Shown here piece after piece: positions 51,261 to 60,072 of a stretch of DNA of 64,000 nt. The first letter of the stretch is position 1, and the number at the start of each line of letters is the position of its first letter. The position numbers and the translations under genes are program-made. The notes beneath the pieces were generated by a model. That model saw nothing but the letters and a program-made list of their open reading frames with translations. It did no database searches and was not told where the DNA came from. This DNA is from JAUILH01 sp964230215 (GTDB taxonomy: Bacteria > Bacteroidota > Bacteroidia > Flavobacteriales_D > JAUILH01): assembly GCA_964230215.1 (NCBI GenBank), contig CAXRGQ010000006.1, positions 310,001-374,000 of the forward strand, read 5' to 3'.

Positions 51261-52814
51261 TTATTCAGCTATTCCTAACTGAACTTGCTTTATTTCCTTG
51301 CTAGAGCTATGATTAATAATGGCCTTATCTGCTGATTGATCGAACAAATACGGCATTAGATATTTACCTTGATGGCGCTCTGTCTTTAAAGGCTCAGGGT
51401 TTTTAATATCTGCCGATTGTTGGATATAAGCATCATTCCTTTCACCATACAATTGCCATGAGACTTTCATTCCCGGTAATCCACCAGCTATAACAAATTC
51501 ACCATTTTCCAACTCTTGCTTGATATATAGATTAGCTTGTCCCCCAATAGCAGTTAAATGATAGCTGAAATTAGTGTTTACTAACTCAACATAATCAGGT
51601 AATTTGATGGTGACCTCATTACCGCTAAAGGTTTCCGTTCCTCTATATACATTAAGTATTTCATCAGACTCAACCGAATAATGTCGAAGGAATTTATTTT
51701 CTGGATCAGCAGGGTGATCAATTAAAAATGTTTTGGTGCCTGAAGCTCCTAGATTTCCATTTGAAAACACGCCGTATGCGCCTGCCTGGCCACCTAAATA
51801 CATGTCCTCACCAACAACTCCCCAGTATCCCGAACCAGCAACTCCGATTCCGTTACCCAATGGAGCGATTGCATCCGCGTTTTCTCCAAAAACCGCTATT
51901 CCAGTACTGTAATCTGTCTGTCCTACTAGTCCATTAAATCCAATCCCAAGGACTCCATGCCCTCCATTCGTTCTCAAATTACTTCCGTAAACAGCGGCTT
52001 CAGCAGTTGCACCTGATGTGACTTGCCCTGATACGCCCCATGCTGCGCCATCTGTATTTCCTACGATGGCACTAGCGACAGTGGAACTTGAATTTGTACT
52101 CGCTTGTATGGTTGAAAAAGTATTCGCCGCATTCGTCGAATTCGCCAAAACGCCAACACCCGTATTTGAATTAGTTGTTCTCAATCCAATTCCATTTGTT
52201 ACCGATGATTGTATTTCAACTTCACCTGCATCTGCTGTTATTAGACGTCCTGCTCCAGCACCACCGAAATCATAGGCCTCATCCAAAGTAACGCCAGACG
52301 CTGGCAGAGTAATAGTGTTACCACTGCTAATTGATAGGTCTTGGCCTACTATTGATAAAGATTGAATTTCATTATTAGGATCAGCATCTGCATCATCTAC
52401 TTGATCATTTCCAACTGTCTCAGCATGCAGGGCATAAGGCACTGATACTAATTGTTGGGACCCCATTAGTTGGTAGTTCGTGCCACCAGATGCATCCATC
52501 TCGATTTGAACAAAGAAAATATCATTTCCCCAATCAATGCTGGAGAAATTACCACTAGCTATTGTACCAGTTCCTATAGCCATATTTACCAGACCAAAAT
52601 CATTAGTCGACACGCTGTGGGTTTCGGAATAAACACTCGTACCAGAAGACCCTCCTTGAAGAATGCTGATTCTAAAGCTGACACTCTGATTTGCAATGAT
52701 TGTTCCGCTAGCATCTCTAGCTACAGCCTGATAATTAAACTTTTCGGGTGACTGTGAAAGCAGTGCGCTAGTAAAGCCAATGAACATGGATAAAGTAAGT
52801 AATATTCTCTTCAT
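51261..52814 (-). CDS. Secreted Gly/Ser-rich fibre-like protein
   Basis: A 517-residue exported protein, signal peptide MKRILLTLSMFIGFTSALLSQ. The opening SPEKFNYQAVARDASGTIIANQSVSFRISIL, followed by VYSETHSVSTNDFGLVNMAIGTG, is a recurrent Bacteroidota N-terminal domain of large cell-surface or fibre-like proteins. A Gly/Ala/Ser/Thr-rich repetitive middle (about 180-350, with GVLANSTNA, GVSGQVTSG, GVLGIGFNG and similar turns) resembles trimeric fibre or tail-spike-like repeats. The C-terminus (about 360-517) is a globular domain of unknown kind without a T9SS sorting motif. Function unknown. Confidence 0.75.
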   Translation of the reverse strand: MKRILLTLSMFIGFTSALLSQSPEKFNYQAVARDASGTIIANQSVSFRISILQGGSSGTSVYSETHSVSTNDFGLVNMAIGTGTIASGNFSSIDWGNDIFFVQIEMDASGGTNYQLMGSQQLVSVPYALHAETVGNDQVDDADADPNNEIQSLSIVGQDLSISSGNTITLPASGVTLDEAYDFGGAGAGRLITADAGEVEIQSSVTNGIGLRTTNSNTGVGVLANSTNAANTFSTIQASTNSSSTVASAIVGNTDGAAWGVSGQVTSGATAEAAVYGSNLRTNGGHGVLGIGFNGLVGQTDYSTGIAVFGENADAIAPLGNGIGVAGSGYWGVVGEDMYLGGQAGAYGVFSNGNLGASGTKTFLIDHPADPENKFLRHYSVESDEILNVYRGTETFSGNEVTIKLPDYVELVNTNFSYHLTAIGGQANLYIKQELENGEFVIAGGLPGMKVSWQLYGERNDAYIQQSADIKNPEPLKTERHQGKYLMPYLFDQSADKAIINHSSSKEIKQVQLGIAE

Positions 52815-52970
52815 AATTGTTTGATGAAATACAAATTTATTGTTTGTTAAGATAGCATATAATGAATGTAAAATCTATATTATTTCGAATTTTATCCATG
52901 CTTTTTAACAATTGATAAAATATGTGTAAAAATTAGTACAATTCGCTGAGAAGCGGGCGAGATAAAATCT

Positions 52971-52978
52971 TAAATTTG
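52971..52978 (+). promoter_or_regulatory. -7 promoter element of pckA
   Basis: TAAATTTG matches TAnnTTTG, 53 bases before the pckA ATG at 53031, in an AT-rich upstream region. No well-spaced -33 element was seen. Confidence 0.45.
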
Positions 52979-53030
52979 TTAGACAAACAATTAAAGCAAA
53001 CTAAACAGACCGCTTTAGAACACAAAATTT

Positions 53031-54641
53031 ATGAATGAATTTGGAAAGAAAGCCAAAGATGCTTCATTATCAAAAATCGGATTATCAAATCTAGACAATG
53101 TTTATTGGAATTTAACACCGGCCGAATTAGTTGAGGAGACTATCGTAAACGGAATGGGTGTTTTAACAGACACAGGTGCACTTGCAATTAATACTGGCGA
53201 GTTTACAGGTCGTTCACCACAAGACAGATTTATTGTGTGTGATGATGTCACTGAGTCAGCTGTGTGGTGGGGAGATATCAATAAAAAATTCGACTCAGAC
53301 GCTTTTGACAAGTTGTATGACAGAATGAAAGCATACTTAACTAACAGAGATGTGTATGCCAGAGATGCGTATGCTTGCGCTGATGATAATTACCGCTTGA
53401 ATCTTCGTGTAGTAACTGAGTTCCCATGGTCTAATATGTTTGCAAACAACATGTTTCTTAGACCAACGGACACTGAAATTGAGAATTTTAACCCAGAGTG
53501 GCACATTGTATGTGCTCCAGGATTTAGAGCAATTCCAGAAATTGACGGAACGCGTCAGCACAATTATGCTATAATCAACTTCACAAAGAAGATGATTATT
53601 ATTGGTGGTACTGGTTATACTGGTGAAATTAAGAAGGGTATTTTCTCTGTACTTAATTTCATTTTACCACACGAGAAGAATGTTTTATCAATGCATTGCT
53701 CAGCGAACATTGGTAAAGATGGCGACACAGCTGTATTCTTTGGATTATCTGGAACAGGTAAAACAACTTTATCTTCTGATCCAAACAGACGTTTGATTGG
53801 TGATGACGAGCACGGATGGGCTGATGGCACGGTATTCAACTTTGAAGGCGGATGCTACGCGAAAACAATTGATTTGTCTGCTGAAAAAGAACCACAGATT
53901 TATGATGCGATTAAATTTGGAGCAATCTTAGAAAATATTGGTTTTGTTGAGGGTACTTCAACGCCTGACTATTCTGATGATTCAATTACACAAAATACAC
54001 GTGTGAGTTACCCAATTTATCACATTGATAATATTGTTGAACCGTCAATTGGTACTACGCCTAAAAACATCTTCTTTTTAACATGTGATGCTTTTGGTGT
54101 GTTACCTCCTATTTCAAAACTAACACCTGGACAAGCCATGTATCACTTTATTTCTGGATACACGGCTAAAGTTGCAGGTACTGAAGCTGGCATTACTGAG
54201 CCTGTTACAGCATTCTCTGCATGTTTCGGAGCACCATTCTTACCTCTACACCCAACAAAATATGCTGAGATGTTAGGCGAGAAAATGACCGCCAATAATG
54301 TTAAGGTATGGCTTATCAATACTGGATGGTCTGGCGGAGCTTATGGTGAAGGTCAGAGAATTAGTCTAAAGTATACGCGTCAAATGATTACTTCTGCTTT
54401 AGAAGGAAAGCTTGATAATGTAAGCTACATCACACATGATATATTCGGTCTTCAAATGCCAACCGAGTGTGATGGTGTTCCTTCGGAAATTTTAAACCCA
54501 AAGAACACATGGAAAGACAGCGCAGCATATGATGCTAAAGCAAATAAGCTGGCGGATGCATTTAACAAGAATTTCGAGAAGTTTGCAGCTGATGCGTCTG
54601 AAGAAATACTTGCGGCAGCTCCAAATGCTGTTACAGCATAA
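53031..54641 (+). CDS. pckA: Phosphoenolpyruvate carboxykinase (ATP)
   Basis: A 536-residue gluconeogenic enzyme converting oxaloacetate and ATP to PEP, CO2 and ADP. FFGLSGTGKTTLSSDP (about 236-250) is the kinase-1a ATP-binding loop of ATP-dependent PEPCK. LIGDDEHGWADG carries the metal-binding Asp/His, and TGEFTGRSPQDRFIV and VSYPIYHIDNIV are further family signatures. Length is normal (about 530). Acts in the cytoplasm at the PEP-pyruvate-oxaloacetate node. Monocistronic: promoter upstream, terminator at 54671. Confidence 0.97.
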   Translation: MNEFGKKAKDASLSKIGLSNLDNVYWNLTPAELVEETIVNGMGVLTDTGALAINTGEFTGRSPQDRFIVCDDVTESAVWWGDINKKFDSDAFDKLYDRMKAYLTNRDVYARDAYACADDNYRLNLRVVTEFPWSNMFANNMFLRPTDTEIENFNPEWHIVCAPGFRAIPEIDGTRQHNYAIINFTKKMIIIGGTGYTGEIKKGIFSVLNFILPHEKNVLSMHCSANIGKDGDTAVFFGLSGTGKTTLSSDPNRRLIGDDEHGWADGTVFNFEGGCYAKTIDLSAEKEPQIYDAIKFGAILENIGFVEGTSTPDYSDDSITQNTRVSYPIYHIDNIVEPSIGTTPKNIFFLTCDAFGVLPPISKLTPGQAMYHFISGYTAKVAGTEAGITEPVTAFSACFGAPFLPLHPTKYAEMLGEKMTANNVKVWLINTGWSGGAYGEGQRISLKYTRQMITSALEGKLDNVSYITHDIFGLQMPTECDGVPSEILNPKNTWKDSAAYDAKANKLADAFNKNFEKFAADASEEILAAAPNAVTA

Positions 54642-54670
54642 TTCAGCCTTCAGAATTAATTTATAAATTT

Positions 54671-54710
54671 ATCCTGACTCTAGACTTGATCTGGGTCAGG
54701 ATATTTTTTT
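54671..54710 (+). terminator. Terminator after pckA; copy B of the 38-nt repeat
   Basis: ATCCTGAC/GTCAGGAT stem (54671-54678, 54695-54702) and a T-run. The 38-nt tract 54665-54702 is copy B of 48111-48148 (37 of 38 identical). Ten bases before the rsmE ATG. Confidence 0.8.
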
Positions 54711-54711
54711 T

Positions 54712-55404
54712 ATGCGACAGTTTTATTGCCCCAATATTGGCTCAAGTTTAGAGTTGCCCGAGGAAGAGGCTAAGCACGCAATTAAAGTGCTTAGAATGAA
54801 TCGAGGGCAAGAGTTTATGGCAATTGATGGAAAGGGTGGATTATACCATTGTAAAATCTCATCAATTAGTGGTAAACAATGTGCTTTTGAGATTATTGAC
54901 AAGGAAGTAAGTCCTCCGCTTCACCCACACGTTCATATAGCCATTGCTCCTACCAAAAACAACGATAGATTTGAATGGTTTTTGGAAAAAGCATGCGAAA
55001 TAGGAATATCAAAAATCACTCCTATACTCTGCGAGCAATCTGAGAGAAAAGTGATTAAACGAGATAGATTTGACCGCATTTTAGTCTCAGCAATGAAACA
55101 ATCCAAACAAATGCACCTACCACAATTGGATGATCTATGTAGATTTTCTGATTTTATATCTGAACATAAACATGGCTTTATTGCCCATTGCGAGGATATG
55201 GAAAAATCTGAATTACGTTCGAGCTATAACACAGGGGATGATGTTCTAATTTTAATAGGTCCAGAAGGTGATTTTAGTCCAAACGAAATAGAATTAGCGC
55301 TAAAAACTGGTTTCAAATCAGTATCTTTAGGTAATTCAAGGCTACGAACTGAAACGGCTGGCATAGTTGCTTGCCACACAATTCGACTACTAAATGATGA
55401 TTAA
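54712..55404 (+). CDS. rsmE: 16S rRNA m3U1498 methyltransferase RsmE
   Basis: A 230-residue SPOUT methyltransferase. The N-terminal PUA-like domain (EEAKHAIKVLRMNRGQEFMAIDGKGG) binds rRNA. The C-terminal trefoil-knot domain has LIGPEGDFSPNEIELA and VSLGNSRLRTETAGIVACH, the SAM-binding loops. Methylates U1498 in 16S rRNA. The next gene starts inside its 3' end (55394), so translation is coupled. The ATG directly follows the pckA terminator, an arrangement also seen for rimM. Confidence 0.93.
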   Translation: MRQFYCPNIGSSLELPEEEAKHAIKVLRMNRGQEFMAIDGKGGLYHCKISSISGKQCAFEIIDKEVSPPLHPHVHIAIAPTKNNDRFEWFLEKACEIGISKITPILCEQSERKVIKRDRFDRILVSAMKQSKQMHLPQLDDLCRFSDFISEHKHGFIAHCEDMEKSELRSSYNTGDDVLILIGPEGDFSPNEIELALKTGFKSVSLGNSRLRTETAGIVACHTIRLLNDD

Positions 55405-56056
55405 ATCTACACTGTGCATATTGTTGATGCTGATTACGATTTTGACTACGGCACAAAGTAGCTCGTACAAATTTGCTGTACTTAAATACAATGGTGGCGG
55501 AGATTGGTATGCGAACCCAACTGCTGTTCCAAATCTGGTTAAATTTTGCAACCAAAACCTCAACATGAACATTGACACTGAGGTTGCTGAAGTATCCGTT
55601 GCGAGTGAAGAAATAAACAATTATCCATTTCTGCATATGACAGGACATGGCAATGTGGTTTTTTCGAATGATGAAGCAAGTAATCTTAGAAATTACCTAA
55701 TTAATGGTGGATTTTTACATATTGATGATAACTACGGAATGGATGAACATATACGAAGAGAGTTGATTAAAATCTTCCCAGAAGAGAGTCTAATAGAGCT
55801 TCCACCAGATCACGCCATATACCATCAAAAGTATGATTTTAAAGGATTACCAAAAGTACACGAACACGACAATAAGCCGGCACAAGGCTTTGGGATTTTC
55901 CACGAAGGCAGATTGGTTATATACTATTCTTACGAAACCGATTTAGGTGATGGTTGGGAAGACCAAGAAGTGCATAATGACTCTGAAGCTGCTCGGCAAA
56001 AAGCACTTAAGATGGGTGCCAATATTGTCCAATACGCCATGTCAGGCGGTATATAG
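55394..56056 (+). CDS. DUF4159-domain exported protein
   Basis: A 220-residue exported protein, signal peptide MMIKSTLCILLMLITILTTAQ. The body matches DUF4159: FAVLKYNGGGDWYANPTAVPNLVKF, YPFLHMTGHGNVVFSNDEASNLRNYLINGGFLHIDDNYG, and GFGIFHEGRLVIYYSYETDLGDGWED. The fold is expected to be class I glutamine amidotransferase-like, with GHGN near the usual elbow position, but no catalytic Cys is evident. In many genomes such proteins accompany MoxR/DUF58 operons. It overlaps rsmE by 11 bases and is followed, on the other strand, by a small lipoprotein gene. Confidence 0.9.
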   Translation: MMIKSTLCILLMLITILTTAQSSSYKFAVLKYNGGGDWYANPTAVPNLVKFCNQNLNMNIDTEVAEVSVASEEINNYPFLHMTGHGNVVFSNDEASNLRNYLINGGFLHIDDNYGMDEHIRRELIKIFPEESLIELPPDHAIYHQKYDFKGLPKVHEHDNKPAQGFGIFHEGRLVIYYSYETDLGDGWEDQEVHNDSEAARQKALKMGANIVQYAMSGGI

Positions 56057-56197
56057 CTACATCACTCCCATCGGAGTTTGAACACCTCTGCTACCATCAC
56101 ATTTTCTTGGATATTTTTTACTGGCGCATGATTGAAACAAAGTGGCTAGACATATTGCTATCACCGTAAGTGCTATGAAATAATTTCCCCTTTTCAT
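56057..56197 (-). CDS. 46-residue predicted lipoprotein
   Basis: A short minus-strand gene between the DUF4159 gene (adjacent stop) and the ABC-F gene. The product is 46 residues: MKRGNYFIALTVIAICLATL, then the lipobox FQSC, then ASKKYPRKCDGSRGVQTPMGVM. A complete Sec/lipoprotein signal (basic start, hydrophobic core, Cys) followed by a very short basic tail is typical of small Bacteroidota lipoproteins often overlooked in annotation. It probably lies at an envelope membrane. Function unknown. Confidence 0.55.
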   Translation of the reverse strand: MKRGNYFIALTVIAICLATLFQSCASKKYPRKCDGSRGVQTPMGVM

Positions 56198-56226
56198 ATT
56201 CAATTAAAGGAGAACTGGTAACAGAT

Positions 56227-57846
56227 CTATGCAGTCTCGAGCGCGTTTAATATTGGCTGACGGTATGTATCATGAGCCATGTACTCATCATATGTACACA
56301 CCTTATCAACACTAACTTCTGGCGTAATCTCTATAATTCTATCGGCTACGGTTTGCACAAACTCGTGATCGTAAGATGTAAATAACACGGTACCGTTGAA
56401 TGAAATAAGGCCATTGTTAAGCGCCGTTATCGACTCAAGGTCCAAGTGGTTAGTAGGTTCATCTAATACCAACAAGTTAGCCTGAGCCAGCATCATTTTA
56501 GACAACATACATCTCACTTTTTCACCTCCTGATAAAACGGACGCGCTTTTAAAGGTCTCTTCACCCGAAAACAGCATTTTACCTAAGAACCCACGTATAT
56601 AAGCCTCATCTTTTTCTTCTGAATATTGTCTGAGCCAATCGATTAGATTGTCATCTGTATTGAAATACTCGTCATTGTGGTTTGGCATATAGGCCGTTGT
56701 TATAGTTTGTCCTATTTCAACTGTACCAGAATCTGCTTTCTCCATGCCAAGGATAATTTTGAAAAGCGTAGTAAGTGCAAGACTATCCTTACATAAAAAG
56801 GCAATTTTGTCACCTTTATTCACATTAAATGTGAGGTTTTTAAACAAGGTCCTTCCATCTACAGACTTTGTTAATCCATCAACCATCAAGACTTGATTCC
56901 CAGCCTCACGCTCTTGCGTAAAGATGATGCCTGGATATCGTCTAGATGATGGTTTGATATCCTCTACATTAATCTTGTCCAACAACTTCTTTCTACTTGT
57001 TGCCTGCTTGGACTTAGATGCATTAGCCGAAAATCGTGCAACAAAGGCTTCAAGTTCTTTTTTCTTCTCTTCTGCCTTCTTATTCGCCGCAGTTTTTTGC
57101 TTTAATGCCAGCTGACTTGATTGATACCAGAAGGTATAGTTACCAGTGAAAATGTTAATCTTACTAAAATCAATGTCGGCAATATGCGTACAAACCGTAT
57201 CTAAAAAGTGACGGTCATGCGATACTACGATAACGGTATTTTTAAAGTCTAACAAGAAATCCTCTAACCACGTAATTGTAGCCAAATCTAAATCGTTGGT
57301 AGGCTCATCCAAAATTAGTACGTCTGGATTTCCGAATAGAGCTTGTGTCAATAAGACCCTTACTTTCTCTTTACCGCTTAAGTCTTTCATAAGTGAGCTA
57401 TGCTTGCTCTCCTCTATTCCAAGCCCACTTAACATGGCTGCTGCATTTGCTTCTGCGTTCCATCCATCCATCTCAGCAAACTTTTCTTCAAGCTCAGATA
57501 CCTTAATTCCGTCTTCTTCAGAAAAGTCCTCCTTCATATATAGCGCTTCCTTCTCCTTCATGTTCTTCCACAGTTCAGTATGGCCTTGAAGGACCGTATC
57601 CATAACTGTACAATCATCAAATTCAAAGTGGTTCTGACGTAAAACAGCCATTCGCTTACCTGGCTCTATACTCACGTTTCCTCCAGTTGGATCAATGTCT
57701 CCTGCTAGAATCTTGAGAAAAGTTGACTTTCCCGCTCCGTTTGCACCAATTACTCCGTAGCAATTTCCTGGAGTGAATTTGATGTTTACTTCATCGAATA
57801 AAACGCGTTTTCCGTATTGTAATGAGATGTTGTTTGCTTGTATCAC
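56227..57846 (-). CDS. ABC-F family ATPase (YbiT-like)
   Basis: A 539-residue soluble protein with two ABC ATPase domains and no membrane part. Domain 1: GANGAGKSTFLK Walker A, LSGKEKVRVLLTQAL signature, DEPTNDLDLATITWLEDFL Walker B. Domain 2: Walker A is degenerate (FLCKDSLALTTLF instead of GxxGxGKS/T), LSGGEKVRCMLSKMM signature, DEPTNHLDLESITALNNGL Walker B. A charged linker (about 245-310) separates them. ABC-F proteins bind ribosomes and relieve stalling or confer antibiotic protection; this order and size best match YbiT-type. The missing Walker A in domain 2 is typical of some YbiT-like members. Confidence 0.9.
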   Translation of the reverse strand: MIQANNISLQYGKRVLFDEVNIKFTPGNCYGVIGANGAGKSTFLKILAGDIDPTGGNVSIEPGKRMAVLRQNHFEFDDCTVMDTVLQGHTELWKNMKEKEALYMKEDFSEEDGIKVSELEEKFAEMDGWNAEANAAAMLSGLGIEESKHSSLMKDLSGKEKVRVLLTQALFGNPDVLILDEPTNDLDLATITWLEDFLLDFKNTVIVVSHDRHFLDTVCTHIADIDFSKINIFTGNYTFWYQSSQLALKQKTAANKKAEEKKKELEAFVARFSANASKSKQATSRKKLLDKINVEDIKPSSRRYPGIIFTQEREAGNQVLMVDGLTKSVDGRTLFKNLTFNVNKGDKIAFLCKDSLALTTLFKIILGMEKADSGTVEIGQTITTAYMPNHNDEYFNTDDNLIDWLRQYSEEKDEAYIRGFLGKMLFSGEETFKSASVLSGGEKVRCMLSKMMLAQANLLVLDEPTNHLDLESITALNNGLISFNGTVLFTSYDHEFVQTVADRIIEITPEVSVDKVCTYDEYMAHDTYRQPILNALETA

Positions 57847-57924
57847 TGGCTAAAATTTTCCGCAAAGGTAGTGATTCAGTCTTGATTTAGCACGCCTTCA
57901 TGGTATATCCATTATCTTTGTAGT

Positions 57925-58596
57925 ATGCAAATACTTGAGTTTCTATTTGAGATGGGGATTGTCTTTATCATTTTAAGCTTGATTTGGGGCTTTTTTATGA
58001 TTTTGATGACAATGATTGCGATGGGAGAACGCAAAGGAATATTTGAAGAAAATCTCCTTAAAGCAGCGAATTATTATTTGCTCGCATCCCTCAGTGCCAT
58101 GGTAGTTGTTGCTAAGGTAAACGAGACACTTGCCTCACACTATGGATATCAAATTGCCGGTCTAATTATGCTCTATTTATACATGTTAGGCAAGCAAGAA
58201 AGACAACGCATGCAATTTATGATGCAGGGAGGACGCTTTGGAAATTTCACCAATATTAAAAGAACTCAGAATAAGCAAGTTCAACAGATATATTTACTTG
58301 CAACATTGACATTGTTTGCCGCTAGCGTTATGTATCCCGAAATTATGGATAATGGTGTTAACAGATGGTTTATGACAGCCATTGTTGACATTAAGGATAC
58401 ACCAATTATAGGTTGGATAATAAAATTTGTGGGAGTGTTCTTCCTAATCAGTATCATATTCAGAGGTGGTCTTTACCTAAATAGATTTTTAGATGGATTA
58501 GGAAAGCCCAAACAAAGCAAGCAGAATCAAGATAATAGCATCAATCAAGGTAGAGATGATGACGATGATTTTGATGACTATGAAATTGTGGAATGA
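57925..58596 (+). CDS. Multi-pass membrane protein of unknown function
   Basis: A 223-residue membrane protein with five predicted helices: about 5-32, 50-65, 74-86, 115-132 and 155-175. Loops are basic (KQERQRMQ, NIKRTQNK), and the C-terminus is an acidic tail (DDDDDFDDYEIVE). No family was recognised. It precedes the 58629 exported protein gene by a short gap and an overlapping frame, so the two may be one transcript. The promoter region between it and the ABC-F gene is only 78 bases and divergent. Confidence 0.65.
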   Translation: MQILEFLFEMGIVFIILSLIWGFFMILMTMIAMGERKGIFEENLLKAANYYLLASLSAMVVVAKVNETLASHYGYQIAGLIMLYLYMLGKQERQRMQFMMQGGRFGNFTNIKRTQNKQVQQIYLLATLTLFAASVMYPEIMDNGVNRWFMTAIVDIKDTPIIGWIIKFVGVFFLISIIFRGGLYLNRFLDGLGKPKQSKQNQDNSINQGRDDDDDFDDYEIVE

Positions 58597-58628
58597 TGTT
58601 TGTTAATTTTTTGTTAAAACCAATAACT

Positions 58629-59357
58629 ATGAAAGGATTGACACTACTTCTTAGCTTTTTGATTTTAAACGGTTTCTCCTCAGACCTAAGCATTCCAATG
58701 AATGGTGATTTATCGTATTTACTCGAGTTTAATGGTAATAAAACCATTTCTCGATATGGGAATAGGTATGACCAAGAGAAATTAGGCACCATGATATACA
58801 ACACACATATTCGAAACGAGGATTTAATTCGTACTGTTGAACTTATCAATAAAAAAGACCTTTTTAAAGGAGGGCTCAATGAACATTTCCCCCCTGGCTA
58901 TTCAAAAGTAACAGGAGCGAAATTAAAGAAGAGAACTCAGGCAACAATGGATGAGTTGGATCCAAATGTCTTGATAGATTCGTCAGCAATTGGTCCGATT
59001 AAGACGGAAGGCTACTCAACGTATGCCATAGTAAATTTTGAAGGTTTACAGCTTGGAGATAGTATTCTCTTCTACTCAAACACTGGCGATAATACAGAGC
59101 GCGTTAGGAGATTAGTTGTGGTGGATAGAAACATGATTAACTCTTACGGCAAAGCTAACATGGAAATTGACCTTGGAGAAGATCAAAAAACAAGTACATA
59201 CTTTGGTTTAGAGATTCGCTATGGCAGCCACACTGCCCACGGTCGCTACGATGACGGAGACATTGGTTATAACATCAAGGTAAAGCGTATTGTGGGATTC
59301 GAAGAAAGCGTGAGCTCGAAACCAATTAGCAAAAGAAGAGCGAAAAAACGCAAATAA
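58629..59357 (+). CDS. Exported hypothetical protein
   Basis: A 242-residue protein starting at ATG 58629; an in-frame ATG at 58593 would add 12 residues and overlap the upstream gene, but the signal peptide MKGLTLLLSFLILNGFSSD fits the later start. Beyond the signal the protein is a soluble beta-rich domain with a basic, highly charged C-terminus (SKPISKRRAKKRK). No recognised family. It follows the multi-pass membrane protein gene on the same strand. Function unknown. Confidence 0.6.
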   Translation: MKGLTLLLSFLILNGFSSDLSIPMNGDLSYLLEFNGNKTISRYGNRYDQEKLGTMIYNTHIRNEDLIRTVELINKKDLFKGGLNEHFPPGYSKVTGAKLKKRTQATMDELDPNVLIDSSAIGPIKTEGYSTYAIVNFEGLQLGDSILFYSNTGDNTERVRRLVVVDRNMINSYGKANMEIDLGEDQKTSTYFGLEIRYGSHTAHGRYDDGDIGYNIKVKRIVGFEESVSSKPISKRRAKKRK

Positions 59358-59358
59358 G

Positions 59359-60072
59359 CTACTCTTTGTAAATCGTGAATCGTTTATTGTTTAGCCAAGC
59401 ACTAACAAAATCCTGATTAGTGCTCAAGGGTACTAACAAGTAGCTAAAACTATATTCAACAGCTTGAGAACATTCTAGTCTCTCTTTAATTACGCCTGCT
59501 GCATTTATATAGTTTGAATGGATAAAATAGGGATCTCCCCCTTCAATACTCAAATAACCAACATGATTGGATAGTCCCAAAAAGTACAAACCATCTGCTA
59601 GGCAAGACACATAATGCATCAGACTGTCTTCATGTATGGAGATAGGGTCTTCTCCTAAATACAAGCTTCTGCCCTCACCAAGTGGACTTTTCTGGGCTAA
59701 CTTATAACGATCTAAATTAAATCCCATATCTCGCAATGTTGTGGACACAAAATAACCACACGCGATAGTCCCTTGTTTCGGAACTGCCGTGTACCCCGAG
59801 AATGTCCATTCGGTACCATGCCATGCACTAAGCATTTGTTCTGAAATTATCCGGTGTATAATATTACCCACAGAGTCCATGAACACTTCTTTATGCGAAT
59901 CACTTACTGCATACATTTCTTTTAGCATGCTAGACCTGCGTTTATTAACACTGGCTTTTAACGAGTTGTAATCGCTTGAATCACTTTCAATCTCTATTGT
60001 ACAAGGACTTTGGGCATGAGAAAAGGTCGCTGCCATCATCATAGAAAATATGATCAACCTGATACCTACCAT
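59359..60072 (-). CDS. Exported NlpC/P60-superfamily-like protein
   Basis: A 237-residue exported protein (signal peptide about 1-20, ending SHA|Q). GTIACGYFVSTTLRDMGFNLDRYKLAQ has a Cys at the start of a helix, and SNHVGYLSIEG followed by FIHSNY supplies a His on a strand and a polar third position. This Cys...His order resembles the NlpC/P60 and CHAP cysteine peptidase superfamily, but the sequence is divergent and cell-wall cleavage is inferred. It overlaps the upstream lipoprotein gene (7 bases) on the same strand, so the two form an operon. Confidence 0.6.
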   Translation of the reverse strand: MVGIRLIIFSMMMAATFSHAQSPCTIEIESDSSDYNSLKASVNKRRSSMLKEMYAVSDSHKEVFMDSVGNIIHRIISEQMLSAWHGTEWTFSGYTAVPKQGTIACGYFVSTTLRDMGFNLDRYKLAQKSPLGEGRSLYLGEDPISIHEDSLMHYVSCLADGLYFLGLSNHVGYLSIEGGDPYFIHSNYINAAGVIKERLECSQAVEYSFSYLLVPLSTNQDFVSAWLNNKRFTIYKE

